64,000 nucleotides of DNA from the NCBI RefSeq assembly GCF_001039355.2, contig NW_019775526.1, positions 119,002-183,001 on the forward strand, read 5' to 3'. The notes under the pieces were generated by a model that saw only the letters and a program-made list of their open reading frames with translations, made no database searches and was not told the DNA's origin. How positions within the stretch are numbered: position 1 is the first letter of the stretch; each line of letters opens with the position of its first letter. Shown here piece after piece: positions 43,624-56,700 of this stretch. This DNA comes from Lingula anatina (Eukaryota > Brachiopoda > Lingulata > Lingulida > Lingulidae). The position numbers and the translations under genes are program-made.

Positions 43624-46600
43624 GTAGGATTTCATATATTAGGGTGAATATCTGCGGTTTTATCGATTGAATGCCAGCTGTTTGAAATCACTTGTTGAAC
43701 TGCAACCGGGGAAACTGTCTACATAGTCAACTTTGGAAGTAAATTCAGAGGCTGGATATTGCGTAATTTCTAAGAGAATAAATCTTTGCCCCATTATAGT
43801 ACTATTAAATTATATTTATTTGTACTCAAGTTTACTAATGTAATACTTCACTTATTAACAACGTTATCTTATGGCTCTACACACGCTTTGGTAATTTCTG
43901 ATTGCCCACTTCCTCAAGCTTGAGGCCAAGTTGAATGGCGGAGTACATGTATGTAATAATATCATGAAAAATATCTAATACGTGTACAGTCCATCTGTTG
44001 CAGCAGATTTGAAACATTATTGTGGAGGATCAGTGTTTTGTGTCCATTTAAGTTTATTTCCTAGAGGTAGTTGACACCAGGTCCATTTGCGTGAACAAAG
44101 TTTTTGAAATGAAATTTAGGTTAAATTCTATCCGATATACATTGTCTGGACAAACGTTTATTTTACAGACCTGATAACACCTATATGTTGGGTTTTAAAC
44201 AGCAGAAATGATGGGTAAAATGAAGGTTTTGCTCATTATAAGACCTTCCCGAGAGTTGTACAAAAATTTCAGCAAAATTAAACAATGAAAAGATTATATG
44301 TTACTTTTATATTTTTAGATGTGATGTCATCTGTTATGTGTTCACTGTGCTATTGTGCCATGTGGTATAGATCCCAGGGTAGCAACGATAATGAAGACTT
44401 TGATATGTACAGTGCAGATTAGTTTGTTAAAACTGCATGCACATTGGCAGAAGATAAAGCCATGGTACTGAGTGTTGCTTAACAAGGGTTAAAATATAGA
44501 AAATCATATCATCAGCAAAAGAATAGCTGTGAACGTAGTTGTAAAATTATGCAATAGACTAAAAACTTACTTAAATCTGACCTTCAACCCAAGACCTCCA
44601 AAATACTTTCATTAAACAAGCTCTCTAAATCCTAAATCATGTTGTCTCAAGTTAGTTTGTTTTAACTTATATAATCATCCCTCCCAATTGCACAAGATGA
44701 AGGTGGCTATTAAATGCCTTGTCATTATTTGCTGCAAGTTAGTCATATATCCTCGATACATAGACAGTGTCCACTAGACGCCAGTGTTAAGAGCATCAGT
44801 GAAGTGATTTCATATAGGGATGAACACCTAAACAGAAAGGAATGCAATGTGTCAAATTATTAGGAAAGAATCACAGATTGATAAGATGATAAGGTGCACC
44901 CATATTAGTCAAGGAGACTGGTTAAATGAGGCTAGATTTAAATTCTATGCTGATGCTGTATTATAATATATATGAGAGGCATTGTGGCTGACAGAGCTCT
45001 GGCCATTTTCTTAATTTGGCAAGCAGTTTTTATATTTTGGTAATATAGATGAATGCTTTAAGATGCAAAGATTATTTTCATGAAATTTGATTTTTTTTTT
45101 TTCCAATAAAAGTTACAGCATATAAGATATTGAAAAACTCAGTGCTTAAGTGATTTAACGAAATGTTTGCATATTTTGAACTTAAAAAATTATGTCCTTA
45201 TATAAAAAAAATAATATGACAATGTAATTATTAGGAATCCTGGGGTCTTCATTTTTTGAAAGATTGTTTTTTGTTTGTCTTTAATTTGTTATATAGAACA
45301 AACAATTCAGTTACCAGTAAGATTTTTAATTTGTTGCAATGACAAAATTGTCAAACAGTATTAGTTTATCACAAATGACACCTTTACCAACACAGCAAAG
45401 TGGACCAAACTATTTTTCTGCTTGACCCCTAATGTATTCATGCATGTGTGTATGTAGTGAAGTAGATGGATACTGGGCAGCTTGGCAAAAAAGCCTGATG
45501 ATTCATTTATCTTACCTTTATGGTATGAATACAGGCAGTTTGCTATTGGATGTTTGCAATAGGTGTGTTATATTCGAAAGCAGAAATACTTCAGTCGGTT
45601 GACCCATGTGTGTGTGTTCTATATTTAAAGAGTTGAACCCAGTGTACTGTACTTGGTGTTAAAAGTGGGATAATAAGGTTTTCTAGGGGAATAATACTCG
45701 CACTGATGTCTTCAGGTAAATTTATAAATGAGATATATAAATTAGTTCTTTCATGCTTTATTATAAAGCTATAATTACATTTATACAGAATATTTTACCA
45801 GAGCCATCTGTAAATTTTATGTGAATTTTGAATTCAAATTTTATATATCCCCAAATATGCGTTAAAACACTTTGTGCAATTTTTTGTATCATTACTCTTT
45901 TACACATATTTATTTTTATTTATTTTGTTTTATTATTATTTTTTATTAGCCTCACAAATTTGATGTATTTTCAAATTGTTATCAGAAAAAAAAAGAAAAT
46001 TGAGATAATTCCATACCAGCATGATGCTGCTCCCATTTGGATGAGGGAGATTAAAATGTTTATTATTATTATCATCATTTTATGTAACATTGATATTGAT
46101 GTAATGTTATGTGATAAGTCTAAAATCATGATAATGGCAAAATGTTTTGATTATATTGATTGTTAACAGAAACATACTGTGCTTAATTTTGAATTGTTTT
46201 AGATGAAAGGAGTTAAAATTGTATATTTTTCAACGGTGCTTTCTATAAATATCATAACAAAAGAATATATTTTAAATACAAATGTTGCTTTTCCTTTTCA
46301 AAATTGACATTTCCATAGATTTAAGCAGATTGTTCAAGGCAAGAGAAAGCCCAGGAAATATGCAGCAGCTTAGTTTCATTAAATTTTGCTTAGCCTCTGG
46401 GAAATCAATAGCCCGTTTTCATGGAATTCCCTTTGAGGATTCATATTTTGACAGCTATTTGTCAGCATCAAACCTTTGATAAATTGTGACAGTTTACAAT
46501 AACTGTTGCCTTTTTAAGAAATCACACATTTTTTTTCTGACATCTTCTGATTATACCATTTGATCATGTTGCAGATATGACAAAGACTTTTTCTCAAAGA

Positions 46601-47123
46601 CTAATTTACTCCATGGTGCCTCATAGAATTGTCATATACTTCAGATACCTCATTTTAAATTTTCTAAACCCATTAATAGGTTCCAGTAGAACGATTCTGT
46701 AAAAAGTGGTTCCAAATTTGCTGTTATGTTATTAGTTTCTGCCTTTAGTCTTAAGTGTTTAATTTGTCTTTACCCCTAATGATGCATTTCTTGTTTAAGT
46801 CAAGTTTGGTCAAGTATTATAATTCAGCAGTTGGGTCACAGTGCTGAAATTTCCTCAGATTTGGAGGAGCACTCAGCAAAAGAACAGTGTCTCAGTTACC
46901 CATGGGTCAAGAGGAACATTTTCTACATAACTTACTACACTTGTGATGAAGATAATGCTTTTTTCATATGTCATAACCAATTGAAATAATATTGTTTTAC
47001 CCCATGAATGTAGCATATTTGATATGTTCTGTATATCAATAATTTGCCAAGAATGTTAAATAAATTATAGACATGAGGTTTCCTGGATGACTCATCTTCG
47101 CAGTTAGTGTGTATATACCAGCG

Positions 47124-47255
47124 NGGGGCTAGTTCTCTTCTTTGGTCGGTGACCCTCAATTTTCTTTGCAAATTTTTAATGTACTTGGGTGTCTCTTCAA
47201 ACAAAAAAAATTTTTTTAAAAATTCGAACGTTGGAACATGTAACGACCGATCTAC
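47124..47255. other. single N and unmatched spacer between copies A and B
   Basis: One N at 47,124 follows the end of copy A. About 130 bases (GGGGCTAGTTC... to ...CGATCTAC) then occur once only, before copy B begins. They differ from the sequence left of copy A, so the two haplotypes or copies have different left flanks. Confidence 0.9.
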
Positions 47256-50200
47256 CTTAAGAAGAAATGTCATCTTTGACCCAGTTGAATGTTCTATTCA
47301 CAGCGTCAATGTATTTTTCATGAGAAAATTTTCAAAGCCACCAAGTTAGATCTTTCGTCAGCACTAACTTGAGGGTTTTGCAGATTTTTATTTTAACTGA
47401 TTTTATGAAACTAAGTTGGCTAAATCTAGAGTCTAAAGAAAAGTAAAATATAACCAGATACAAGTTAACAGCTAGGAGGTCAGCTAGTATGTGTGTACGT
47501 CTTACTAAAGACACGTTGTGCCGCTATGACGCATGATTGTGCTTGCTGTGACAGAGGCAGTCGTGAATGACGTTGCAATTTGTCGTCCATTCATTGGTCG
47601 AGAATGACCTCATCGTCCTTGAATGGTGAATGACCTAATCTGAGCAGATTTGTGTCAAGAGGGTTTTTCCTAGCTAAATTTACCCCCTATCAACTGGTGT
47701 CAGATTACAGGGGCCGAGTGGAAGACATTTTCAAAAAAGAGGTTCGACGGAGAGAGAATTACGCTGTTCTATAAGGTAGGATTTTTCATATATTAGGGTG
47801 AATATCTGCGGTTTTATCGATTGAATGCCAGCTGTTTGAAATCACTTGTTGAACTGCAACCGGGGAAACTGTCTACATAGTCAACTTTGGAAGTAAATTC
47901 AGAGGCTGGATATTGCGTAATTTCTAAGAGAATTAATTCTTCACCCCATTATAGTACTATTAAATTATATTTATTTGTACTAAAGTTTACTAATGTAATA
48001 CTTCACTTATTAACAACGTTATCTTATGGCTCTACACACGCTTTGGTAATTTCTGATTGCCCACTTCCTCAAGCTTGAGGCCAAGTTGAATGGCGGAGTA
48101 CATGTATGTAATAATATCATGAAAAATATCTAATACGTGTACAGTCCATCTGTTGCAGCAGATTTGAAACATTATTGTGAAGGATCAGTGTTTTGTGTCC
48201 ATTTAAGTTTATTTCCTAGCAGTAATTGACACCAGGGCCGTTTGCGTGAACAAAGTTTTTGAAATGAAATTTAGGTTAAATTCTATCCGATATACATTGT
48301 ATGGACAAACGTTTATTTTACAGACCTGATAACACCTATATGTTGGGTTTTAAACAGCAGAAATGATGGGTAAAATGAAGGTTTTGCTCATTATAAGACC
48401 TTCCCGAAAGTTGTACAAAAATTTCAGCAAAATTAAACAATGAAAAGATTATGTTACTTTTATATTTTTAGATGTGATGTCATCTGTTATGTGTTCACTG
48501 TGCTATTGTGCCATGTGGTATAGATCCCAGGGTAGCAACGATAATGAAGACTTTGATATGTACAGTGCAGATTAGTTTGTTAAAACTGCATGCACATTGG
48601 CAGAAGATAAAGCCATGGTACTGTGTGTCGTTTAACAAGGGTTAAAATATAGAAAATCATATCATCAGCAAAAGAATAGCTGTGAACGTAGTTGTAAAAG
48701 CTGTAAAATTATGCAATAACTAAAAACTAGACTAAAAACTTACTTAAATCTGACCTTCAACCCAAGACCTCCAAAATACTTCCATTAAACAAGCTCTCTA
48801 AATCCTAAATCTCAAGTTAGTTTGTTTTAGCTTATATAATTATCTCTCCCAATTGCACAAGATGAAGGTGGCTATTAAATGCCTTGTCATTATTTGCTGC
48901 AAGTTAGTCATATATCCTTGGTACATAGACAGTGTCCACTGGACGCCAGTGTTAAGAGCTTCAGTGAAGTGATTTCATAAAGGGATGAACACCTAAACAG
49001 AAAGGAATGCAATGTGTCAAATTATTAGGAAAGAATCACAGATTGATAAAGATGATAAGGTGCACCCATATTAGTCAAGGAGACTGGTTAAATGAGGCTA
49101 GATTTAAATTCAATGCTGATGCTTTATTACAATATATATGCGAGGCATTGTGGCTGACAGAGCTCTGGCCATTTTCTTAATTTGGCAAGCAGTTTTTATA
49201 TTTTGGTAATGTAGATGAATGCTCTAAGATGCAAAGATTATTTTCATGAAATTTAATTTTTTTTCCAATAAAAGTTACAGCATATAAGATATTGAAAAAC
49301 TCATGTTTGCATATTTTGAACTTAAAAAATTATGTCCTTATATAAAAAAATAATATGACAATGTAATTATTAGGAATCCTGGGATCTTCATTTTTTGAAA
49401 GATTGTTTTTTGTTTGTCTTTAATATGTTATCTAGAACAAACAATTCAGTTACCAGTAAGATTTTTAATTTGTTGCAATGACAAAATTGTCAAACAGTAT
49501 TAGTTTATCACAAATGACACCTTTACCAACACAGCAAAGTGGACCAAACTATTTTTCTGCTTGACCCCTAATGTATTCATGCATGTGTGTATGTAGTGAA
49601 GTAGATGGATACTGGGCAGCTTGGCAAAAAAGCCTGATGATTCATTTATCTTACCTTTATGGTATGAATACAGGCAGTTTGCTATTGGATGTTTGCAATA
49701 GGTGTGTTATATTCGAAAGCAGAAATACTTCAGTCGGTTGACCCATGTGTGTGTTCTATATTTAAAGAGTTGAACCCAGTGTACTGCACTTGGTGTTAAA
49801 AGAGGGATAATTAAGTTTTCTAGGGGAATAATACTCGCACTGATGTCTTCAGGTAAATTTACAAATGAGATATATAAATTAGTTCTTTCATGCTTTATTA
49901 TAAAGCTATAATTACATTTATACAGAATATTTTACCAGAGCCATCTGTAAATTTTATGTGAATTTTGAATTCAAATTTTATATATCCCCAAATATGCGTT
50001 AAAACACTTTGTGCAATTTTTTGTATCATTACTCTTTTACACAAATTTATTTTTATTTATTTTGTTTTATTATTATTTTTTTATTAGCCTCACAAATTTG
50101 ATGTATTTTCAAATTGTTATCAGAAAAAAAAAGAAAATCGAGATAATTCCATACCAGCATGATGCTGCTCCCATTTGGATGAGGCAGATTAAAATGTTTA

Positions 50201-51284
50201 TTATTATTATTATCATCATTTTACGTAACGTTGATAATGATGTAATGTTATGTGATAAGTCTAAAATCATGATAATGCCAAAATGTTTTGATTATAAATA
50301 TGGATTGTTAACAGAAACATACTGTGCTTAATTTTGAATTGTTTTAGATGAAAGGAGTTAAAATTGTATATTATACAACGGTGCTTTCTGTAAATATCAT
50401 AACAAAAGAATATATTTTAAACACAAATGTTGCTTTTCCTTTTCAAAATTGACATTTCCATAGATTTAAGCAGATTGTTCAAGGCAAGAGAAAGCCCAGG
50501 AAATATGCAGCAGCTTAGTTTCATTAAATTTTGCTTAGCCTCTGGGAAATCAATAGCCCGTTTTCATGGAATTCCCTTTGAGGATTCATATTTTGACAGC
50601 TATTTGTCAGCATCAAACCTTTGATAAATAGTGACAGTTTACAATAACTGTTGCCTTTTTAAGAAATCACACATTTTTTTTCTGACATCTTCTGATTATA
50701 CCATTTGATCATGTTGCAGATATGACAAAGACTACTTCTCAAAGACTAATTTACTCCATGGTGCTTCATAGAATTGTCATATACTTCAGATACCTCATTA
50801 AAAATTTTCTGAACCCATCAATAGGTTCCAGTGGAACGATTCTGTAACAGTGTTACCACCATCACAAAAATGGTTCCAAATTTGCTGTTATGTTATTATT
50901 TTCTGCCTTTAGTCTTAAGTGTTTAATTTGTCTTTACCCCTAATGATGCATTTCTTGTTTAAGTCAAGTTTGGTCAAGTATTATAATTCAGCAGTTGGGT
51001 CACAGTGCTGAAATTTCCTCAGATTTGGAGGAGCACTCAGCAAAAGAACAGTGTCTCAGTTACCCATGGGTCAAGAGGAACATTTTCTACATAACTTACT
51101 ACACTTGTGATGAAGATAATGCTTTTTTCATATGTCATAACCAATTGAAATAATATTGTTTTACCCCATGAATGTAGCATATTTGATATGTTCTGTATAT
51201 CAATAATTTGCCAAGAATGTTAAATAAATTATAGACATGAGGTTTCCTGGATGACTCATCTTCGCAGTTAGTGTGTATATACCA
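47256..51284. repeat. 4-kb duplicated block around the DUSP first exon, copy B
   Basis: Second copy of 43,090-47,120, with the candidate first-exon donor at 47,775 and the TGACGTTGCAAT motif at 47,568-47,579. It continues directly into intron 1 (CAGTGTCAGCACTGG), so this copy is the one contiguous with the coding exons. Confidence 0.9.
47650..47775 (+). other. candidate promoter-proximal region and noncoding first exon of DUSP, copy B
   Basis: Counterpart of the copy A first exon, ending CTGTTCTATAAG|GTAGGATT. One base differs in the exon (GGTTCGACGG for GGATCGACGG). The left boundary is not determined. Confidence 0.45.
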
Positions 51285-53750
51285 GTGTCAGCACTGGTAA
51301 AGTTAATGTCAGTTGGTTGCATAAAGCTTGGTTTTTTTTTCTCCTTGCAACAGGGAAGGGCCTTTTTTAGGAGAAGAGACCAGTATTTGTATTTAATTTA
51401 TGTGGGTGTATTGTAATAAAATGTCAAATTCGAACGAATGTTACTTACATGTGCAAATGGTTTTAAAATGCAATTGTGAATTAAAGCAGTTGCAACTGAT
51501 GTCTGAGTTACAGCATTTTAGCAGTGGTTTTGCACAAATCGGTGCCACAGTTTTTCAATGGCATTTTGACTTAAAGTTAAATGAAAACAAAATGGCCAAA
51601 GTGATGGTTAGATATATCTGTCTTTTTTCTTATGTTATTTGATATATTTGTTTCTTTTTTTGGTCATTATTTTTGCATTTTTATACTGATGTGCATTAGA
51701 AAATTTATACAAATTTGAGTTTTTAAGTTTTGCAAATTTAGACCCTTCTATTCTAAAAGAATGAAAAATAAAGAAGGGAAATCGGTGTGTATTTTGGAAT
51801 GAATGGAATTAAGAATAAAGCAAACCAACTACACATGCAAACTCTCCCCATTTGTCTATTTACAATCTGTGCACTTTGTTAGACCTTAGGTTAACCAAAA
51901 GGTAAACTCAACTCTGTCCTTCTTTTGAAGTGTTGTTAACTAACTGCTTGCTGAAAGGGTTATGCTAGTAATTGATGGAATTTGTTGAAAAAAGTGTATC
52001 CCCAGCTTTAAATTGTCCTGTGACACAAGCACAAGATTCTCCCATTTTGTAACTAATCTAATGAAAATTCATTGTTATAATAATAATTATTATTATTACC
52101 AATATTTACTAATTAGCATTTATTTTTTGGTTGAATATAGTGGCAGTGATCCCAGAAGCCAAGTCTCCCATGATGTTTTGAGGAAAAGGAAACACATCCA
52201 CCTATTCCAGTGATGAACTAGGTTTCACAACTTCTTGTAAAGACACAGGTTGTTCAAGTCAGCAACAGAAATAGCCCAGTGCCATAGAAAGACACCGAGA
52301 GAAATAACAGCCACCTTCAACCTTACTGAAACGAATGAAATGACACAAGATGGGGCATGCCACCTACCACAATGGGGACTGGAAGAGTGAGGGATTAGAC
52401 TGGGTTTTGAATAGTAAGTTTGGGTTACGACTGCTGTCATTCTGTGTTATCTTGGTTTTTTTAATACTAAGTAAATGAGTAAATAAGCCTACCTTAAGCA
52501 AATGTCTGAATCACTGGTTGTTCAGTGTGGTATTTGTAGTTTACTCTGAAAAACATTTACCAAAGGTTTATAATAATTGCCATTTTATTTAAAAAGTGAC
52601 AAAGTATACTTGTGCCTGCCATAGCAGATCTGTGTGTATAGTGGTTTTATGCTTATTTTTTTTTTAGATTTTTTTTTTGTCAAAAAAGTACGCATATTTT
52701 GCTTGGTGATGGTATTCTTGTTTTACTGTTATACCCAATGACATATCATGTTGGCTTCAATATCTGTTATCTTTTAATGCAGAAGTAAAAGTGCTCAGTT
52801 TCAGCTCACTCCATCACTCTCTTAAATTAGTCNTGAAAAACATTTACCAAAGGTTTATAATAATTGCCATTTTATTTAAAAAGTGACAAAGTATACTTGT
52901 GCCTGCCATAGCAGATCTGTGTGTATAGTGGTTTTATGCTTTTTTTTTTTTTTTTAGATTTTTTTTTTGTCAAAAAAGTACGCATATTTTGCTTGGTGAT
53001 GGTATTCTTGTTTTACTGTTATACCCAATGACATATCATGTTGGCTTCAATATCTGTTATCTTTTAATGCAGAAGTAAAAGTGCTCAGTTTCAGCTCACT
53101 CCATCACTCTCTTAAATTAGTCGCTGGTACTAACTTTCATTTCTTATACTCCATGTGATCATTAAACTTGGATCAATACCTTTAATGATTGCACACCTAG
53201 ACCTTACATGTATTGACTAAGTAAAACCATTATTGATTTAAACACAAAATTATCTCTCCTCTCCTTTACTGATATTAATGTGTCGTTTACGTGCATGTTG
53301 AAAACTGCGCTTGGCTAGAAATTGTCCCTAGGGCTGTGGTTCACCCACCTCCCAAGTCTGTGTAGTATATCATTCAAAAGTTGTGAATTACTGTTGTATT
53401 GCATTGTGTATTTTCTTTTCACTTGACAATATGTATCTGTAAATGTACAGTTTATTTTACAAAAAGTAAGTATTAGAACCAAAATTTATAGCTGTCAGCA
53501 ATTGACATGAACAGTGTTGGAATGCCTATGACAGTTTTATTTTTGCATTTTGATACATAAGTATGAATTTAATGAATAACATGTATTTCTTGAACCACTT
53601 ACAGTGATACTGGAAATTACAGACAAGCTAATTTATCACTGTAAGAGGGGAAGGAAGAATAAAATTCTGCCAAACACTTGAATTTTTTCAAATTTGATAT
53701 ATATATTTTGTAAGGAAATAATAGCAGCCTTCTGTTCTTTCATCTTCCAG
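51285..53750 (+). other. DUSP intron 1, right part
   Basis: No supported exon. It contains a 286-bp direct duplication at an N (listed separately), T-rich runs, and an 80-codon frame at 51,400 without features. Confidence 0.5.
52547..53122. repeat. 286-bp direct duplication around a single N
   Basis: 52,547-52,832 and 52,834-53,122 are identical except for the length and sequence of a T run. The N at 52,833 is exactly between them. It is best explained as an overlap of two contig ends that was not merged. Confidence 0.95.
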
Positions 53751-53784
53751 GCTGATAGAAAGAGAGAGAAACCACTACATAATA

Positions 53785-56700
53785 ATGAGTGTCCCACAGA
53801 AAAAACACATATGGGAGATGGCTACAGTACAGGAACTGGTGCAGCTTATACACAGTGACATGGAAAAGGTAAGGAGTACCAGAATTTGGGTTTCCTCACA
53901 GTTTTACTCATTCAGATTGAACTGTACATGGCCGAAGCCTAGGACAATAGATAATAGAGGATCAGTTGGAAAGAATGTCTTCATTTACACTAGTCAAATT
54001 GTAAAAAAAGATTTGCTTGACAATTTTAACATCAAATATTCTTGTCATTGGTTCAGGCCTGTGAAAAACCTCCAAACTGTCTTTACAAATCTGTAAAATT
54101 TTTAGGGCAGTGAAAAATGTGATTAGCTTTGTATAAATTTGCAACTCTCATTTTTCTATGCAAGTTTACATAGACAGCCTGATATTATAGTAGAAATGTT
54201 TTAGAGAGTGTAAATTTTTGGGGTATGAACCATTGTTTAGTTTTCACATAACACAGTTGTCATAATCACTAACTGAGACACATTCTCCACTATTATCTAC
54301 AAGCATAAGTGGAATAGAAATAGAAAGATGAAAAAAGGTATATATGCAGTAAAAATGACATTGTTTCCTACTGGCCAAAACAGAGATGGCAGTGCAGGAT
54401 CAGTAATATAAAAAGACTTGCCACGCAGTTTGATCAATTTTAGGAATCTCTTTTTAATCAAGGGCAGAGGGGATTATATCACAGAAACTAAAGCCACATT
54501 CGGAATATGAACAAATAACTGGGCAAAAAGTAAATCGAAAACAAGGTACTGTCTAAGCAAGGGACTAAATATTCCTACAAGAAGACTGGATCTGAAAAAT
54601 TTGGGGAATCCTGGCTTTGAATACCTTGTTCATTCAAAATGTATGTTGTTCTTCGATTTACCATATGAGCTGAGAGTTAAGCAGGATTTGACATATCCCA
54701 GTTTGAATGGTTTTTTGTCAGTACGTAGTTTTCGGATTCACCAGACATTTAAAAAATTACCTGTCATTTCTAGAATATTACTAGACATTTCATGTAATGT
54801 TGTTAAAGAAAACTTAGGGAAAGTATTAGGGAAAACAGATCTTATGGATTTCCTATGAGTTGGCCTGGCAATTCTGAAGACCAGGTTTTCATAGATACTA
54901 TAACAACGTCACTTTTAGGTTTTTCCAGAAGGCCAGTTCTTTATTCTCTATTGAACTACCTTTATTTGCATTGGTGGAAGACTCCAGAAAAAGTGATAAG
55001 TAACCAAATAAACAGAGCATCTGTAGATGCTTGCACTCTTTGTAAAACAAACAGTCCCAATTGGAAAACCTGTAACTAAAACCAATTCAATATTGATGTT
55101 ATAGTGCAGTTATTTATGAACATACTATACATTTACGCAGGGCTTTTCTCCCTTTCGGGGGCACTATTCTATAAGCGGAAGAATAAAAAAGCACTCAATC
55201 ATTATTTCATTATGATTTATGGTTTAGAATTGCCCCAATAATATTACAGAATGCCCTACAGTAATCAATACAAATGAAGTATCAGGGAAAATGATGATCA
55301 TCGTTGGTATCTTGGTAGGGTGGGTGAGTAATTAATGGAAGAACTATCCATGGCAGCCATATATCACAAGGGTCATTATCTGACCATTGTGGTAGGAAAG
55401 AATAGAACAGCTATTGACCAGTAATTGTAGAAATAGTTCTAGATACTGTGTTTTGATCCCAGAGTGAAAAGATTGGACAGATAGTGGCATCTTTCTGTTA
55501 TTGTTGCCCTTCATTTAACAAAATGTTTTTCCGTGCTTAGTCTTTTTGTTTGTTTATTTGTCTCATTTGGTGAATTGGTGTTGATGAGTTTTTTTGTAAA
55601 TGGAAAAATCACTTTTTGCAGGGAAATGTTACCAGCTTTAAGCCTTTCTGTTCGAAATAGTATGACTTGAACTTTTTACTTTAATATCTTCTGCATTTAT
55701 CACAAGTGAACTTGCTAAGACTCATTCAGAAATATTGGGATCACACTGTCCAATCCGTGCACAGTAGAAACAACCCCAGGAAAGCCCAGTTAATAAGCTG
55801 AAGTGATGCATCCCGCTAGCAACAGGTTCAAGAAGGTTATAATTAGCGTCTACAGGTAGACATTAAATGCGTGGAATGGAGGAGATGCATGCTGAAATAT
55901 TCTTGGAATTGCTGAGAAAAAAAGCTTATTTGCCAGGAAACCAGCAGATTTGGTAGGTGATGGAGCGGATAATCTGATGTTTTTGTAACCCTGTGCAATC
56001 ATATAGATAACACCGATGGATAGGAAAAAAATCTTCAATCCTCAGCAGGCCTCTGGCGCAATAATCTCCCTTTCCTGTTGACCGTAGCATCAGTTACAGT
56101 GGGAGATTCCAATAGAGAACTCTTCACCTCAGAAACCACCAACTGCCAGAAAGAAACCGCATATTACATCACTCCCAGCAAGTCTGTAAGCAGAGATAAC
56201 TATCACCACACACAGGGGCTAATTGTACTTGGGATACTGTGCTAATTGACATTGAAGTGAAATTTGCCAATCATATTGGATTAAGTCTAGTGGAAAAATG
56301 CTTTCAACATTGAATTGTGGGTTTAACAAAGCGTGCTCCCTCTCAGAATTTGAAATCAATTCTTAGAGACAGTGTGATTGTTGCTGAGGATGTGAAGTAT
56401 GGATGCCGTAGACAAACACTTGATACGTGAGAAGGGGGAGTGTGTAGCATAGCAAACACTCAGGATAGAAATAGAATGCCTGGGAAGAAAGAAGAAACAT
56501 TGATGCACAGAGAGCAAGAGAAAGAAAGTGCAGCCCTATAAGGTTGAGAATACTTGAATCCAGGGGAAAAATCTATGCAACTAAATGTCCTTGTTTTGAA
56601 CCGAGTGACCTCTGCACACAATTAAGTTTGCCATTCAATTGCACAGCTGTAGTGACCAAATTAAGTGACCATTGAAAAAGGAGAAAAAATTATCTAGTGT

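Larger units (their letters stand above)
43090..47120. repeat. 4-kb duplicated block around the DUSP first exon, copy A
   Basis: It matches 47,256-51,284 in direct orientation almost throughout, starting CTTAAGAAGAAATGTCATCT and ending CAGTTAGTGTGTATATACCA. An N follows at 47,124. It holds the candidate promoter and noncoding first exon of the phosphatase gene plus part of intron 1. Short frames in it (65 and 112 codons) are repeated in copy B with changes and show no domain. Confidence 0.9.

Noticed and set aside
45828-46166. 112-codon frame in the DUSP first intron, also present in copy B
   Set aside because: Composition is Ile/Phe/Lys-rich from AT-rich DNA, and the two copies differ by frame-altering indels, as expected for intron.
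54601-55079. Two frames overlapping by ATGA inside DUSP intron 2 (85 and 74 codons)
   Set aside because: The first lacks an ATG start, neither has a recognisable domain, and ATGA overlaps are not meaningful in a spliced animal gene. A short likeness (GFLSVR) to the frame in the 33,300 insertion looks like chance.
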